Source: Bursaphelenchus xylophilus
Taxonomy: Eukaryota; Nematoda; Chromadorea; Rhabditida; Aphelenchoididae
Length of the DNA stretch: 64,000 nt
Direction of reading: 5' to 3'
Assembly (NCBI GenBank): GCA_904066235.2
Contig: CAJFCV020000003.1
Span: 4,154,001 to 4,218,000 of the forward strand
Numbering within the stretch: the first letter of the stretch is position 1; each line of letters starts with the position of its first letter. The notes beneath the pieces are model-generated. The model was not told the DNA's origin and made no database searches. It was given only the letters and a program-made list of their open reading frames with translations. This document shows, in pieces, positions 1 to 12,994 of the stretch. A program made the position numbers and the translations under genes.

Positions 1-3000
1 GCTAAAAAAAAGGCGAAACTTGCGGTTTTGAAATTTCATTCTGTAATGTTTCGAACGGTATAGGTGTCGTCAATTCACTCCGACATCTCTAACTCACTTT
101 ATTTTTTATTAGTGCCTAGTGTAATATCAGAGTGTTTTGCCTGGTACGGGCGCAATTTGGCTCCAAAAAAGGCGAAACTTGCGGTTTTGAAATTTCATTC
201 TGTAATGTTTCGAACGGTATAGGTGTCGTCAATTCACTCCGACATCTCTAACTCACTTTATTTTTTATTAGTGCCTAGTGTAATATCAGAGTGTTTGGCC
301 TGGTACGGGCGTAATTTGGCTCCAAAAAAGGCGAAACTTGCGGTTTTGAAATTTCATTCTGTAATGTTTCGAACGGTATAGGTGTCGTCAATTCACTCCG
401 ACATCTCTAATTCACTTTATTTTTTATTAGTGCCTAGTGTAATATCAGAGTGTTTGGCCTGGCACGGGCGTAATTTGGCTCCAAAAAAGGCGAAACTTGC
501 GGTTTTGAAATTTCATTCTGTAATGTTTCGAACGGTATAGGTGTCGTCAATTCACTCCGACATCTCTAATTCACTTTATTTTTTATTAGTGCCTAGTGTA
601 ATATCAGAGTGTTTGGCCTGGCACGGGCGTAATTTGGCTAAAAAAAGGCGAAACTTGCGGTTTTGAAATTCCATTCTGTAATGTTTCGAACGGTATAGGT
701 GTCGTCAATTCACTCCGACATCTCTAATTTACTTTATTTTTTATTAGTGCCTAGTGTAATATCAGAGTGTTTGGCCTGGTACGGGCGTAATTTGGCTCCA
801 AAAAAGGCGAAACTTGCGGTTTTGAAATTTCATTCTGTAATGTTTCGAACAGTATAGGTGTCGTCAATTCACTCCGACATCTCTAACTCACTTTATTTTT
901 TATTAGTGCCTAGTGTAATATCAGAGTGTTTGGCCTGGTACGGGCGTAATTTGGCTCCAAAAAAGGCGAAACTTGCGGTTTTGAAATTTCATTCTGTAAT
1001 GTTTCGAACGGTATAGGTGTCGTCAATTCACTCCGACATCTCTAATTCACTTTATTTTTTATTAGTGCCTAGTGTAATATCAGAGTGTTTGGCCTGGCAC
1101 GGGCGTAATTTGGCTAAAAAAAGGCGAAACTTGCGGTTTTGAAATTCCATTCTGTAATGTTTCGAACGGTATAGGTGTCGTCAATTCACTCCGACATCTC
1201 TAATTTACTTTATTTTTTATTAGTGCCTAGTGTAATATCAGAGTGTTTGGCCTGGTACGGGCGTAATTTGGCTCCAAAAAAGGCGAAACTTGCGGTTTTG
1301 AAATTTCATTCTGTAATGTTTCGAACAGTATAGGTGTCGTCAATTCACTCCGACATCTCTAACTCACTTTATTTTTTATTAGTGCCTAGTGTAATATCAG
1401 AGTGTTTGGCCTGGCACGGGCGTAATTTGGCTCCAAAAAAGGCGAAACTTGCGGTTTTGAAATTTCATTCTGTAATGTTTCGAACGGTATAGGTGTCGTC
1501 AATTCACTCCGACATCTCTAACTCACTTTATTTTTTATTAGTGCCTAGTGTAATATCAGAGTGTTTGGCCTGGTACGGGCGTAATTTGGCTCCAAAAAAG
1601 GCGAAACTTGCGGTTTTGAAATTTCATTCTGTAATGTTTCGAACGGTATAGGTGTCGTCAATTCACTCCGGCATCTCTAATTCACTTTATTTTTTATTAG
1701 TGCCTAGTGTAATATCAGAGTGTTTGGCCTGGCACGGGCGTAATTTGGCTAAAAAAAGCGAAACTTGCGGTTTTGAAATTTCATTCTGTAATGTTTCGAA
1801 CGGTATAGGTGTCGTCAATTCACTCCGACATCTCTAATTTACTTTATTTTTTATTAGTGCCTAGTGTAATATCAGAGTGTTTGGCCTGGTACGGGCGTAA
1901 TTTGGCTCCAAAAAAGGCGAAACTTGCGGTTTTGAAATTTCATTCTGTAATGTTTCGAACGGTATAGGTGTCGTCAATTCACTCCGACATCTCTAACTCA
2001 CTTTATTTTTTATTAGTGCCTAGTGTAATATCAGAGTGTTTGGCCTGGTACGGGCGTAATTTGGCTCCAAAAAAGGCGAAACTTGCGGTTTTGAAATTTC
2101 ATTCTGTAATGTTTCGAACGGTATAGGTGTCGTCAATTCACTCCGACATCTCTAATTCACTTTATTTTTTATTAGTGCCTAGTGTAATATCAGAGTGTTT
2201 GGCCTGGCACGGGCGTAATTTGGCTAAAAAAAAGGCGAAACTTGCGGTTTTGAAATTTCATTCTGTAATGTTTCGAACGGTATAGGTGTCGTCAATTCAC
2301 TCCGACATCTCTAATTTACTTTATTTTTTATTAGTGCCTAGTGTAATATCAGAGTGTTTGGCCTGGTACGGGCGTAATTTGGCTCCAAAAAAGGCGAAAC
2401 TTGCGGTTTTGAAATTTCATTCTGTAATGTTTCGAACAGTATAGGTGTCGTCAATTCACTCCGACATCTCTAATTTACTTTATTTTTTATTAGTGCCTAG
2501 TGTAATATCAGAGTGTTTGGCCTGGTACGGGCGTAATTTGGCTAAAAAAAAGGCGAAACTTGCGGTTTTGAAATTTCATTCTGTAATGTTTCGAACGGTA
2601 TAGGTGTCGTCAATTCACTCCGACATCTCTAACTCACTTTATTTTTTATTAGTGCCTAGTGTAATATCAGAGTGTTTTGCCTGGTACGGGCGCAATTTGG
2701 CTCCAAAAAAGGCGAAACTTGCGGTTTTGAAATTTCATTCTGTAATGTTTCGAACGGTATAGGTGTCGTCAATTCACTCCGACATCTCTAATTTACTTTA
2801 TTTTTTATTAGTGCCTAGTGTAATATCAGAGTGTTTGGCCTGGTACGGGCGTAATTTGGCTCCAAAAAAGGCGAAACTTGCGGTTTTGAAATTTCATTCT
2901 GTAATGTTTCGAACGGTATAGGTGTCGTCAATTCACTCCGGCATCTCTAATTCACTTTATTTTTTATTAGTGCCTAGTGTAATATCAGAGTGTTTGGCCT

Positions 3001-6000
3001 GGTACGGGCGTAATTTGGCTCCAAAAAAGGCGAAACTTGCGGTTTTGAAATTTCATTCTGTAATGTTTCGAACGGTATAGGTGTCGTCAATTCACTCCGA
3101 CATCTCTAACTCAATTTATTTTTTATTAGTGCCTAGTGTAATATCAGAGTGTTTGGCCTGGTACGGGCGTAATTTGGCTCCAAAAAAGGCGAAACTTGCG
3201 GTTTTGAAATTTCATTCTGTAATGTTTCGAACGGTATAGGTGTCGTCAATTCACTCCGGCATCTCTAATTCACTTTATTTTTTATTAGTGCCTAGTGTAA
3301 TATCAGAGTGTTTGGCCTGGTACGGGCGTAATTTGGCTCCAAAAAAGGCGAAACTTGCGGTTTTGAAATTTCATTCTGTAATGTTTCGAACGGTATAGGT
3401 GTCGTCAATTCACTCCGGCATCTCTAATTCACTTTATTTTTTATTAGTGCCTAGTGTAATATCAGAGTGTTTGGCCTGGTACGGGCGTAATTTGGCTCCA
3501 AAAAAGGCGAAACTTGCGGTTTTGAAATTTCATTCTGTAATGTTTCGAACGGTATAGGTGTCGTCAATTCACTCCGGCATCTCTAATTCACTTTATTTTT
3601 TATTAGTGCCTAGTGTAATATCAGAGTGTTTGGCCTGGTACGGGCGTAATTTGGCTCCAAAAAAGGCGAAACTTGCGGTTTTGAAATTTCATTCTGTAAT
3701 GTTTCGAACGGTATAGGTGTCGTCAATTCACTCCGGCATCTCTAATTCACTTTATTTTTTATTAGTGCCTAGTGTAATATCAGAGTGTTTGGCCTGGTAC
3801 GGGCGTAATTTGGCTCCAAAAAAGGCGAAACTTGCGGTTTTGAAATTTCATTCTGTAATGTTTCGAACGGTATAGGTGTCGTCAATTCACTCCGACATCT
3901 CTAACTCAATTTATTTTTTATTAGTGCCTAGTGTAATATCAGAGTGTTTGGCCTGGTACGGGCGTAATTTGGCTCCAAAAAAGGCGAAACTTGCGGTTTT
4001 GAAATTTCATTCTGTAATGTTTCGAACGGTATAGGTGTCGTCAATTCACTCCGGCATCTCTAATTCACTTTATTTTTTATTAGTGCCTAGTGTAATATCA
4101 GAGTGTTTGGCCTGGTACGGGCGTAATTTGGCTCCAAAAAAGGCGAAACTTGCGGTTTTGAAATTTCATTCTGTAATGTTTCGAACGGTATAGGTGTCGT
4201 CAATTCACTCCGACATCTCTAACTCAATTTATTTTTTATTAGTGCCTAGTGTAATATCAGAGTGTTTGGCCTGGTACGGGCGTAATTTGGCTCCAAAAAA
4301 GGCGAAACTTGCGGTTTTGAAATTTCATTCTGTAATGTTTCGAACGGTATAGGTGTCGTCAATTCACTCCGGCATCTCTAATTCACTTTATTTTTTATTA
4401 GTGCCTAGTGTAATATCAGAGTGTTTGGCCTGGTACGGGCGTAATTTGGCTCCAAAAAAGGCGAAACTTGCGGTTTTGAAATTTCATTCTGTAATGTTTC
4501 GAACGGTATAGGTGTCGTCAATTCACTCCGACATCTCTAACTCAATTTATTTTTTATTAGTGCCTAGTGTAATATCAGAGTGTTTGGCCTGGTACGGGCG
4601 TAATTTGGCTCCAAAAAAGGCGAAACTTGCGGTTTTGAAATTTCATTCTGTAATGTTTCGAACGGTATAGGTGTCGTCAATTCACTCCGGCATCTCTAAT
4701 TCACTTTATTTTTTATTAGTGCCTAGTGTAATATCAGAGTGTTTGGCCTGGTACGGGCGTAATTTGGCTCCAAAAAAGGCGAAACTTGCGGTTTTGAAAT
4801 TTCATTCTGTAATGTTTCGAACGGTATAGGTGTCGTCAATTCACTCCGGCATCTCTAATTCACTTTATTTTTTATTAGTGCCTAGTGTAATATCAGAGTG
4901 TTTGGCCTGGTACGGGCGTAATTTGGCTCCAAAAAAGGCGAAACTTGCGGTTTTGAAATTTCATTCTGTAATGTTTCGAACGGTATAGGTGTCGTCAATT
5001 CACTCCGACATCTCTAACTCAATTTATTTTTTATTAGTGCCTAGTGTAATATCAGAGTGTTTGGCCTGGTACGGGCGTAATTTGGCTCCAAAAAAGGCGA
5101 AACTTGCGGTTTTGAAATTTAATTCTGTAATGTTTCGAACGGTATAGGTGTCGTCAATTCACTCCGGCATCTCTAATTCACTTTATTTTTTATTAGTGCC
5201 TAGTGTAATATCAGAGTGTTTGGCCTGGTACGGGCGTAATTTGGCTCCAAAAAAGGCGAAACTTGCGGTTTTGAAATTTCATTCTGTAATGTTTCGAACG
5301 GTATAGGTGTCGTCAATTCACTCCGGCATCTCTAATTCACTTTATTTTTTATTAGTGCCTAGTGTAATATCAGAGTGTTTGGCCTGGTACGGGCGTAATT
5401 TGGCTCCAAAAAAGGCGAAACTTGCGGTTTTGAAATTTCATTCTGTAATGTTTCGAACGGTATAGGTGTCGTCAATTCACTCCGACATCTCTAACTCAAT
5501 TTATTTTTTATTAGTGCCTAGTGTAATATCAGAGTGTTTGGCCTGGCACGGGCGTAATTTGGCTCCAAAAAAGGCGAAACTTGCGGTTTTGAAATTTCAT
5601 TCTGTAATGTTTCGAACGGTATAGGTGTCGTCAATTCACTCCGACATCTCTAACTCAATTTATTTTTTATTAGTGCCTAGTGTAATATCAGAGTGTTTGG
5701 CCTGGTACGGGCGTAATTTGGCTCCAAAAAAGGCGAAACTTGCGGTTTTGAAATTTCATTCTGTAATGTTTCGAACGGTATAGGTGTCGTCAATTCACTC
5801 CGGCATCTCTAATTCACTTTATTTTTTATTAGTGCCTAGTGTAATATCAGAGTGTTTGGCCTGGCACGGGCGTAATTTGGCTCCAAAAAAGGCGAAACTT
5901 GCGGTTTTGAAATTTCATTCTGTAATGTTTCGAACGGTATAGGTGTCGTCAATTCACTCCGACATCTCTAACTCACTTTATTTTTTATTAGTGCCTAGTG

Positions 6001-9000
6001 TAATATCAGAGTGTTTTGCCTGGTACGGGCGCAATTTGGCTCCAAAAAAGGCGAAACTTGCGGTTTTGAAATTTCATTCTGTAATGTTTCGAACGGTATA
6101 GGTGTCGTCAATTCACTCCGGCATCTCTAATTCACTTTATTTTTTATTAGTGCCTAGTGTAATATCAGAGTGTTTGGCCTGGTACGGGCGTAATTTGGCT
6201 CCAAAAAAGGCGAAACTTGCGGTTTTGAAATTTCATTCTGTAATGTTTCGAACGGTATAGGTGTCGTCAATTCACTCCGGCATCTCTAATTCACTTTATT
6301 TTTTATTAGTGCCTAGTGTAATATCAGAGTGTTTGGCCTGGCACGGGCGTAATTTGGCTCCAAAAAAGGCGAAACTTGCGGTTTTGAAATTTCATTCTGT
6401 AATGTTTCGAACGGTATAGGTGTCGTCAATTCACTCCGACATCTCTAATTTACTTTATTTTTTATTAGTGCCTAGTGTAATATCAGAGTGTTTTTCCTGG
6501 TACGGGCGTAATTTGGCTCCAAAAAAGGCGAAACTTGCGGTTTTGAAATTTCATTCTGTAATGTTTCGAACGGTATAGGTGTCGTCAATTCACTCCGACA
6601 TCTCTAACTCAATTTATTTTTTATTAGTGCCTAGTGTAATATCAGAGTGTTTGGCCTGGCACGGGCGTAATTTGGCTCCAAAAAAGGCGAAACTTGCGGT
6701 TTTGAAATTTCATTCTGTAATGTTTCGAACGGTATAGGTGTCGTCAATTCACTCCGACATCTCTAACTCAATTTATTTTTTATTAGTGCCTAGTGTAATA
6801 TCAGAGTGTTTGGCCTGGTACGGGCGTAATTTGGCTCCAAAAAAGGCGAAACTTGCGGTTTTGAAATTTCATTCTGTAATGTTTCGAACGGTATAGGTGT
6901 CGTCAATTCACTCCGGCATCTCTAATTCACTTTATTTTTTATTAGTGCCTAGTGTAATATCAGAGTGTTTGGCCTGGCACGGGCGTAATTTGGCTCCAAA
7001 AAAGGCGAAACTTGCGGTTTTGAAATTTCATTCTGTAATGTTTCGAACGGTATAGGTGTCGTCAATTCACTCCGACATCTCTAACTCACTTTATTTTTTA
7101 TTAGTGCCTAGTGTAATATCAGAGTGTTTTGCCTGGTACGGGCGCAATTTGGCTCCAAAAAAGGCGAAACTTGCGGTTTTGAAATTTCATTCTGTAATGT
7201 TTCGAACGGTATAGGTGTCGTCAATTCACTCCGGCATCTCTAATTCACTTTATTTTTTATTAGTGCCTAGTGTAATATCAGAGTGTTTGGCCTGGCACGG
7301 GCGTAATTTGGCTCCAAAAAAGGCGAAACTTGCGGTTTTGAAATTTCATTCTGTAATGTTTCGAACGGTATAGGTGTCGTCAATTCACTCCGACATCTCT
7401 AACTCAATTTATTTTTTATTAGTGCCTAGTGTAATATCAGAGTGTTTGGCCTGGTACGGGCGTAATTTGGCTCCAAAAAAGGCGAAACTTGCGGTTTTGA
7501 AATTTCATTCTGTAATGTTTCGAACGGTATAGGTGTCGTCAATTCACTCCGGCATCTCTAATTCACTTTATTTTTTATTAGTGCCTAGTGTAATATCAGA
7601 GTGTTTGGCCTGGCACGGGCGTAATTTGGCTCCAAAAAAGGCGAAACTTGCGGTTTTGAAATTTCATTCTGTAATGTTTCGAACGGTATAGGTGTCGTCA
7701 ATTCACTCCGACATCTCTAACTCACTTTATTTTTTATTAGTGCCTAGTGTAATATCAGAGTGTTTTGCCTGGTACGGGCGCAATTTGGCTCCAAAAAAGG
7801 CGAAACTTGCGGTTTTGAAATTTCATTCTGTAATGTTTCGAACGGTATAGGTGTCGTCAATTCACTCCGGCATCTCTAATTCACTTTATTTTTTATTAGT
7901 GCCTAGTGTAATATCAGAGTGTTTGGCCTGGTACGGGCGTAATTTGGCTCCAAAAAAGGCGAAACTTGCGGTTTTGAAATTTCATTCTGTAATGTTTCGA
8001 ACGGTATAGGTGTCGTCAATTCACTCCGGCATCTCTAATTCACTTTATTTTTTATTAGTGCCTAGTGTAATATCAGAGTGTTTGGCCTGGCACGGGCGTA
8101 ATTTGGCTCCAAAAAAGGCGAAACTTGCGGTTTTGAAATTTCATTCTGTAATGTTTCGAACGGTATAGGTGTCGTCAATTCACTCCGACATCTCTAATTT
8201 ACTTTATTTTTTATTAGTGCCTAGTGTAATATCAGAGTGTTTTTCCTGGTACGGGCGTAATTTGGCTCCAAAAAAGGCGAAACTTGCGGTTTTGAAATTT
8301 CATTCTGTAATGTTTCGAACGGTATAGGTGTCGTCAATTCACTCCGACATCTCTAACTCAATTTATTTTTTATTAGTGCCTAGTGTAATATCAGAGTGTT
8401 TGGCCTGGCACGGGCGTAATTTGGCTCCAAAAAAGGCGAAACTTGCGGTTTTGAAATTTCATTCTGTAATGTTTCGAACGGTATAGGTGTCGTCAATTCA
8501 CTCCGACATCTCTAACTCAATTTATTTTTTATTAGTGCCTAGTGTAATATCAGAGTGTTTGGCCTGGTACGGGCGTAATTTGGCTCCAAAAAAGGCGAAA
8601 CTTGCGGTTTTGAAATTTCATTCTGTAATGTTTCGAACGGTATAGGTGTCGTCAATTCACTCCGGCATCTCTAATTCACTTTATTTTTTATTAGTGCCTA
8701 GTGTAATATCAGAGTGTTTGGCCTGGCACGGGCGTAATTTGGCTCCAAAAAAGGCGAAACTTGCGGTTTTGAAATTTCATTCTGTAATGTTTCGAACGGT
8801 ATAGGTGTCGTCAATTCACTCCGACATCTCTAACTCACTTTATTTTTTATTAGTGCCTAGTGTAATATCAGAGTGTTTTGCCTGGTACGGGCGCAATTTG
8901 GCTCCAAAAAAGGCGAAACTTGCGGTTTTGAAATTTCATTCTGTAATGTTTCGAACGGTATAGGTGTCGTCAATTCACTCCGGCATCTCTAATTCACTTT

Positions 9001-10553
9001 ATTTTTTATTAGTGCCTAGTGTAATATCAGAGTGTTTGGCCTGGTACGGGCGTAATTTGGCTCCAAAAAAGGCGAAACTTGCGGTTTTGAAATTTCATTC
9101 TGTAATGTTTCGAACGGTATAGGTGTCGTCAATTCACTCCGGCATCTCTAATTCACTTTATTTTTTATTAGTGCCTAGTGTAATATCAGAGTGTTTGGCC
9201 TGGCACGGGCGTAATTTGGCTCCAAAAAAGGCGAAACTTGCGGTTTTGAAATTTCATTCTGTAATGTTTCGAACGGTATAGGTGTCGTCAATTCACTCCG
9301 ACATCTCTAATTTACTTTATTTTTTATTAGTGCCTAGTGTAATATCAGAGTGTTTTTCCTGGTACGGGCGTAATTTGGCTCCAAAAAAGGCGAAACTTGC
9401 GGTTTTGAAATTTCATTCTGTAATGTTTCGAACGGTATAGGTGTCGTCAATTCACTCCGGCATCTCTAATTCACTTTATTTTTTATTAGTGCCTAGTGTA
9501 ATATCAGAGTGTTTTTCCTGGTACGGGCGTAATTTGGCTCCAAAAAAGGCGAAACTTGCGGTTTTGAAATTTCATTCTGTAATGTTTCGAACGGTATAGG
9601 TGTCGTCAATTCACTCCGACATCTCTAATTTACTTTATTTTTTATTAGTGCCTAGTGTAATATCAGAGTGTTTTTCCTGGTACGGGCGTAATTTGGCTCC
9701 AAAAAAGGCGAAACTTGCGGTTTTGAAATTTCATTCTGTAATGTTTCGAACGGTATAGGTGTCGTCAATTCACTCCGACATCTCTAATTCACTTTATTTT
9801 TTATTAGTGCCTAGTGTAATATCAGAATGTTTTGCCTGGTACGGGCGCAATTTGGCTCCAAAAAAGGCGAAACTTGCGGTTTTGAAATTTCATTCTGTAA
9901 TGTTTCAAACGGTATAGGTGTCGTCAATTCACTCCGACATCTCTAACTCACTTTATTTTTTATTAGTGCCTAGTGTAATATCAGAGTGTTTTGCCTGGGA
10001 CGGGCGTAATTTGGCTCCAAAAAAGGCGAAACTTGCGGTTTTGAAATTTCATTCTGTAATGTTTCGAACGGTATAGGTGTCGTCAATTCACTCCGGCATC
10101 TCTAATTCACTTTATTTTTTATTAGTGCCTAGTGTAATATCAGAGTGTTTTGCCTGGTACGGGCGCAATTTGGCTCCAAAAAAGGCGAAACTTGCGGTTT
10201 TGAAATTTCATTCTGTAATGTTTCGAACGGTATAGGTGTCGTCAATTCACTCCGGCATCTCTAATTCACTTTATTTTTTATTAGTGCCTAGTGTAATATC
10301 AGAGTGTTTGGCCTGGCACGGGCGTAATTTGGCTCCAAAAAAGGCGAAACTTGCGGTTTTGAAATTTCATTCTGTAATGTTTCGAACGGTATAGGTGTCG
10401 TCAATTCACTCCGGCATCTCTAATTCACTTTATTTTTTATTAGTGCCTAGTGTAATATCAGAGTGTTTGGCCTGGCACGGGCGTAATTTGGCTCCAAAAA
10501 AGGCGAAACTTGCGGTTTTGAAATTTCATTCTGTAATGTTTCGAACGGTATAG
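1..10553. repeat. Satellite DNA array, 159-bp tandem unit (about 66 copies)
   Basis: The segment is made only of head-to-tail copies of one unit; the marker GGCGAAACTTGCGG recurs at 12, 171, 330 and so on, a period of 159 bp. Copies differ at few sites: the unit start (gctaaaaaaa or gctccaaaaaa), gAcatctc or gGcatctc, aactcac, aactcaa, aattcac or aatttac, and ttggcctggtacgg, ttggcctggcacgg, tttgcctggtacgg or tttttcctggtacgg. The array is open at the left window edge and stops abruptly near 10553 after a partial unit. No copy has a long conserved reading frame; the short frame at 1652-1837 is a chance product. It may be centromeric, pericentromeric or interstitial heterochromatin; the sequence does not decide. 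No transcription signal is evident. Confidence 0.98.
5880..9377. repeat. Higher-order satellite repeat, 11 units (1749 bp), two tandem copies
   Basis: Unit variants recur in a fixed order here. The variant gtgttttgcc...gcgcaattt lies at 6011, 7124, 7760 and 8873 (spacings 7, 4 and 7 units), and the rare variant gtgtttttcc lies at 6488 and 8237 (exactly 11 x 159 bp). This gives two adjacent 1749-bp blocks, about 5880-7628 and 7629-9377. Shorter blocks occur elsewhere in the array: a three-unit block (477 bp) around 637-1114 marked by gaaattcc, and alternation of the aactcaa and ggcatc variants at 3000-5700. The pattern implies recent block duplication by unequal exchange or replication slippage. 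Confidence 0.85.
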
Positions 10554-10572
10554 ATGGCAATTTCATTTTCAG

Positions 10573-10882
10573 GTTCAGCAAATGGGGTGGAGACGAATGC
10601 CGAAGTAAAAATTTCCGTCACGGCATCTGCATCCTCGGAATGAGGGACCTTTTCGACATGTATTCTCATCCCGACTTCACCGCCAATAAAATGCTTCAGG
10701 AGTTTGATTTTGGTGGAATTGGATGTTGGCATGAGCGAATGTACAATCGACAGCACTTCCGACGACACTGGAAAATGAATTTGGATACTTATAGGAAGGT
10801 GCCGCATGTGAAGTACCATAATATGGTGCAGAATGGGACGCTGGACCCGGATAATTTTAATTGCACTGTTTTCAAAGAGTGA
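10573..10882 (+). CDS. GT14 core-2/I-branching-type N-acetylglucosaminyltransferase family protein, last exon only (partial)
   Basis: This is the C-terminal exon of a glycosyltransferase-14 family protein, a Golgi type II enzyme class that adds beta-1,6-N-acetylglucosamine branches. Acceptor TTTCATTTTCAG ends at 10572; the exon enters in phase 2 and reads about 102 codons to TGA at 10880-10882. Recognisable family features, in order: WGGDEC, an HGICILG strand, a DL helix, ANKM, an aspartate, then CWHERMYNR. AATAAA at 10912-10917 would end the mRNA. Upstream exons are not in the window: the satellite edge lies about 18-20 bp before the acceptor, so either the intron holds more than 10.5 kb of satellite or the gene has been cut by the array. 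Family assignment is by motif pattern; the acceptor substrate is unknown. Confidence 0.72.
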
Positions 10883-11356
10883 ATCTCTAAAATACGAAAT
10901 GTGTTTTAGGTAATAAACTAATTTAAATTTAAAACGATGACGATTCATGATTACAAATCAGTGCAGGGCAAAAAAATTTGTTAAAAAAAACTTTAGGAGG
11001 GCGTTTACTTACTTCAGACCTTCAATGATCAGATTCCGATAAAACTTTAAAATAAATCCGTGAATTGGAGCGATAACATACGCACTGTTTGAAGAACGGC
11101 TCAGCACACACACCTTTGGAGACTCTTTTTATAGCCAACTTTTGTCGCTGATGACGAATCTCCAAAAAAACTATAATATTTCAAAGACTGAACTTTAACT
11201 ATTGCTGACCTTTGACAATGAAATATCATAAAGAGTTCAGAACATTTGAAACAATTTTTGCGATTTTCGCTATGATGGACTTTTATTAAATTTCGGCTTT
11301 AATTTTCGATTATTATTAAAAAATATTCCCCTAAAATCCTGTGAAAAGCTATTAAA
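10883..11356. other. Intergenic region between GT14 exon and fucosyltransferase gene
   Basis: The GT14 poly(A) signal (10912-10917) lies at the left end. A TATAAAAAG-like box is present on the minus strand near 11125-11133, followed about 110 bp downstream by a good donor (AAGTAAGT near 11010), but no convincing start codon or matching exon follows. The sequence becomes AT-rich up to the next start. I see no gene here. Confidence 0.5.
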
Positions 11357-12895
11357 ATGCGAGCTGTATTGCAAGGGACCTTACGGACCCATTATTTCAC
11401 ATGTATCAGTGGGAAAAGAATGAATAAAATGGCTGTTGTCGGCCTGCTCGCAACCGCTACGCTTCTTTACTTTCTTTATTACGTGGAAAACTTTGGGATC
11501 CCAAACTTACAGTATTTTTATTGGAATGACATGGTAATGAGGAAGGATGTAAGTTTAATTCTATTACTGAGAAAAACAATAAGTTAAAACCGCCATTTTG
11601 TATATATTGTACATGCATTTATGTAATATGCAATTACACGAAATGACACGCCAAAAAATTTAAGCCGATTTTTTAAATGAAACTTTCAGCCCAACCAACC
11701 TCTGATTCTAGCCTGGAACACCTTATATAATGAGAAAATTTGGCTGGTCAAACCAAACAGCTGCCCTTACAAGTGCAACCTAACCTACGACAGATCCAAA
11801 GAATCTCAAGCCTCTCTCATCATGTTCCATGCCCGAAATACCCGTTCTTTCGACCTCCCCAGATCAAATGCGCCTCGAATTTTCTTTTCCATCGAACCCC
11901 CATGGCTTTCGTATCTGAGTCACGGGTCATTGCCAAGCGATTATTTCAATTATACGATGACTTATAAGAGGAATTCGGATGCGAGAATGATTTATCAACC
12001 AAGGTGGCCAAAATACTTTAATTTGAGCGATGAAAAAGTTGGTTTTTGACAGTGTTTATCGAAAAATCACAATTTTCTAGTTGGACGAAATCATCGCCAA
12101 AAAGACAAAACTGGCACTAGTAGCCTCATCCCATTGCCAAGTTGAATCTAAACGAACGGAAATGGTCAAACATCTCCAGAAATTCATGGAAATCACAACC
12201 CTCGGAAAATGTTTCAATAATAAGCAAGCTTGTAAAGATGGATGTTTTAACAAGTTGATGGGTAATAGAACTTGTTTAACTCTCAATAAACTTTATTTCA
12301 GAGTCGCACTTCTTTTATTTGGCTTTTGAAAATGCGATCTGTCCCGAATATGCGACCGAAAAGTTTACCCGATTCGTAAATTTTATAGTCCCAGTGGTCT
12401 TCCGACGTTCTGTGATTCCAAAAGAGTATCCGCAAGATATTTTCATTGCTATGGATGACTTCAAAAACACAGAGGAATTCGTTGCCTACTTGAAGATGGT
12501 CGCATTTAACAAAGAATTATATAAAAGGTAAGGGGTTCAAAATTGCACCAAATTAAAGTTTGGTTTTCGGATGTGAAAAATACTATTTTTCTCTGGCTGT
12601 CTCTCCCCATTTCCCAAAGCCTTTGATACACTTTGAGGCTGCGAAAAAACGAAGAAATCGGCCGAAAAACTTTTTCTAAAATACATGTTGTTTTACCCGT
12701 AGATACCTCAAATGGTCTCAACGACCAAAGCCGAAAAACGCCGTCGAGCCTGAAGAACTGACTTGTCAATTATGTCGACTAGCACACCTCCAACCACACA
12801 AAATCAGCAATTACAAGGAGGACCATTCGCCCAAGGAATGTGACCAAAAGTTTGTCCCTGAATGGATTAAACGCAATGAAGAAAACGAAACATAG
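11357..12895 (+). CDS. Alpha-1,3-fucosyltransferase-like protein (GT10)
   Basis: Five exons: 11357-11548, 11690-12037, 12081-12261, 12302-12527 and 12703-12895; phases agree and give 379 aa. A type II Golgi enzyme expected to move fucose from GDP-fucose to N-acetylglucosamine on N-glycans. The N-terminus has a short cytosolic tail and one membrane anchor (about residues 25-44, GLLATATLLYFLYY). GT10 signatures follow: C-x-x-x-CN-T-DRS near residue 90, FHARNT, then SIEPPWLS, FNYTMTYKRNSD with the DYFNYT core, and LAFENAICPEYATEKF with the catalytic-region FEN and YxTEK motifs. The usual VPVVxG loop reads VPVVFRR. Acceptor ATGTATCAG at about 11410 lies just before the second Met (11420), so translation may start there after trans-splicing. 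AATAAA is at 12909-12914. Length fits the family (about 350-450 aa). Confidence 0.85.
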
Positions 12896-12994
12896 TTTGC
12901 AAGGCGTGAATAAATAGAATTGACTGAACCAAGATGAATTATTTTAGATAAGCTTCTTTTATTCAAGTTCAATATAAGTTTGCATCAACGTTTC

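Noticed and set aside
1652..1837. 61-aa frame inside the satellite
   Set aside because: Arises from one unit-length variant (a missing base in the A run) and is not kept in other copies.
1..10553. CRISPR array
   Set aside because: The repeat is continuous with no unique spacers; period 159 bp, near-identical throughout. It is satellite DNA in a eukaryote.
10526..10948. 140-aa minus-strand frame over the GT14 exon
   Set aside because: Antisense shadow of a recognisable exon; its own sequence has no family features.
10985..11135. Minus-strand exon-like segment with TATA box and strong donor
   Set aside because: The frame before the donor has no usable start codon, and no continuing exon could be found downstream on that strand.
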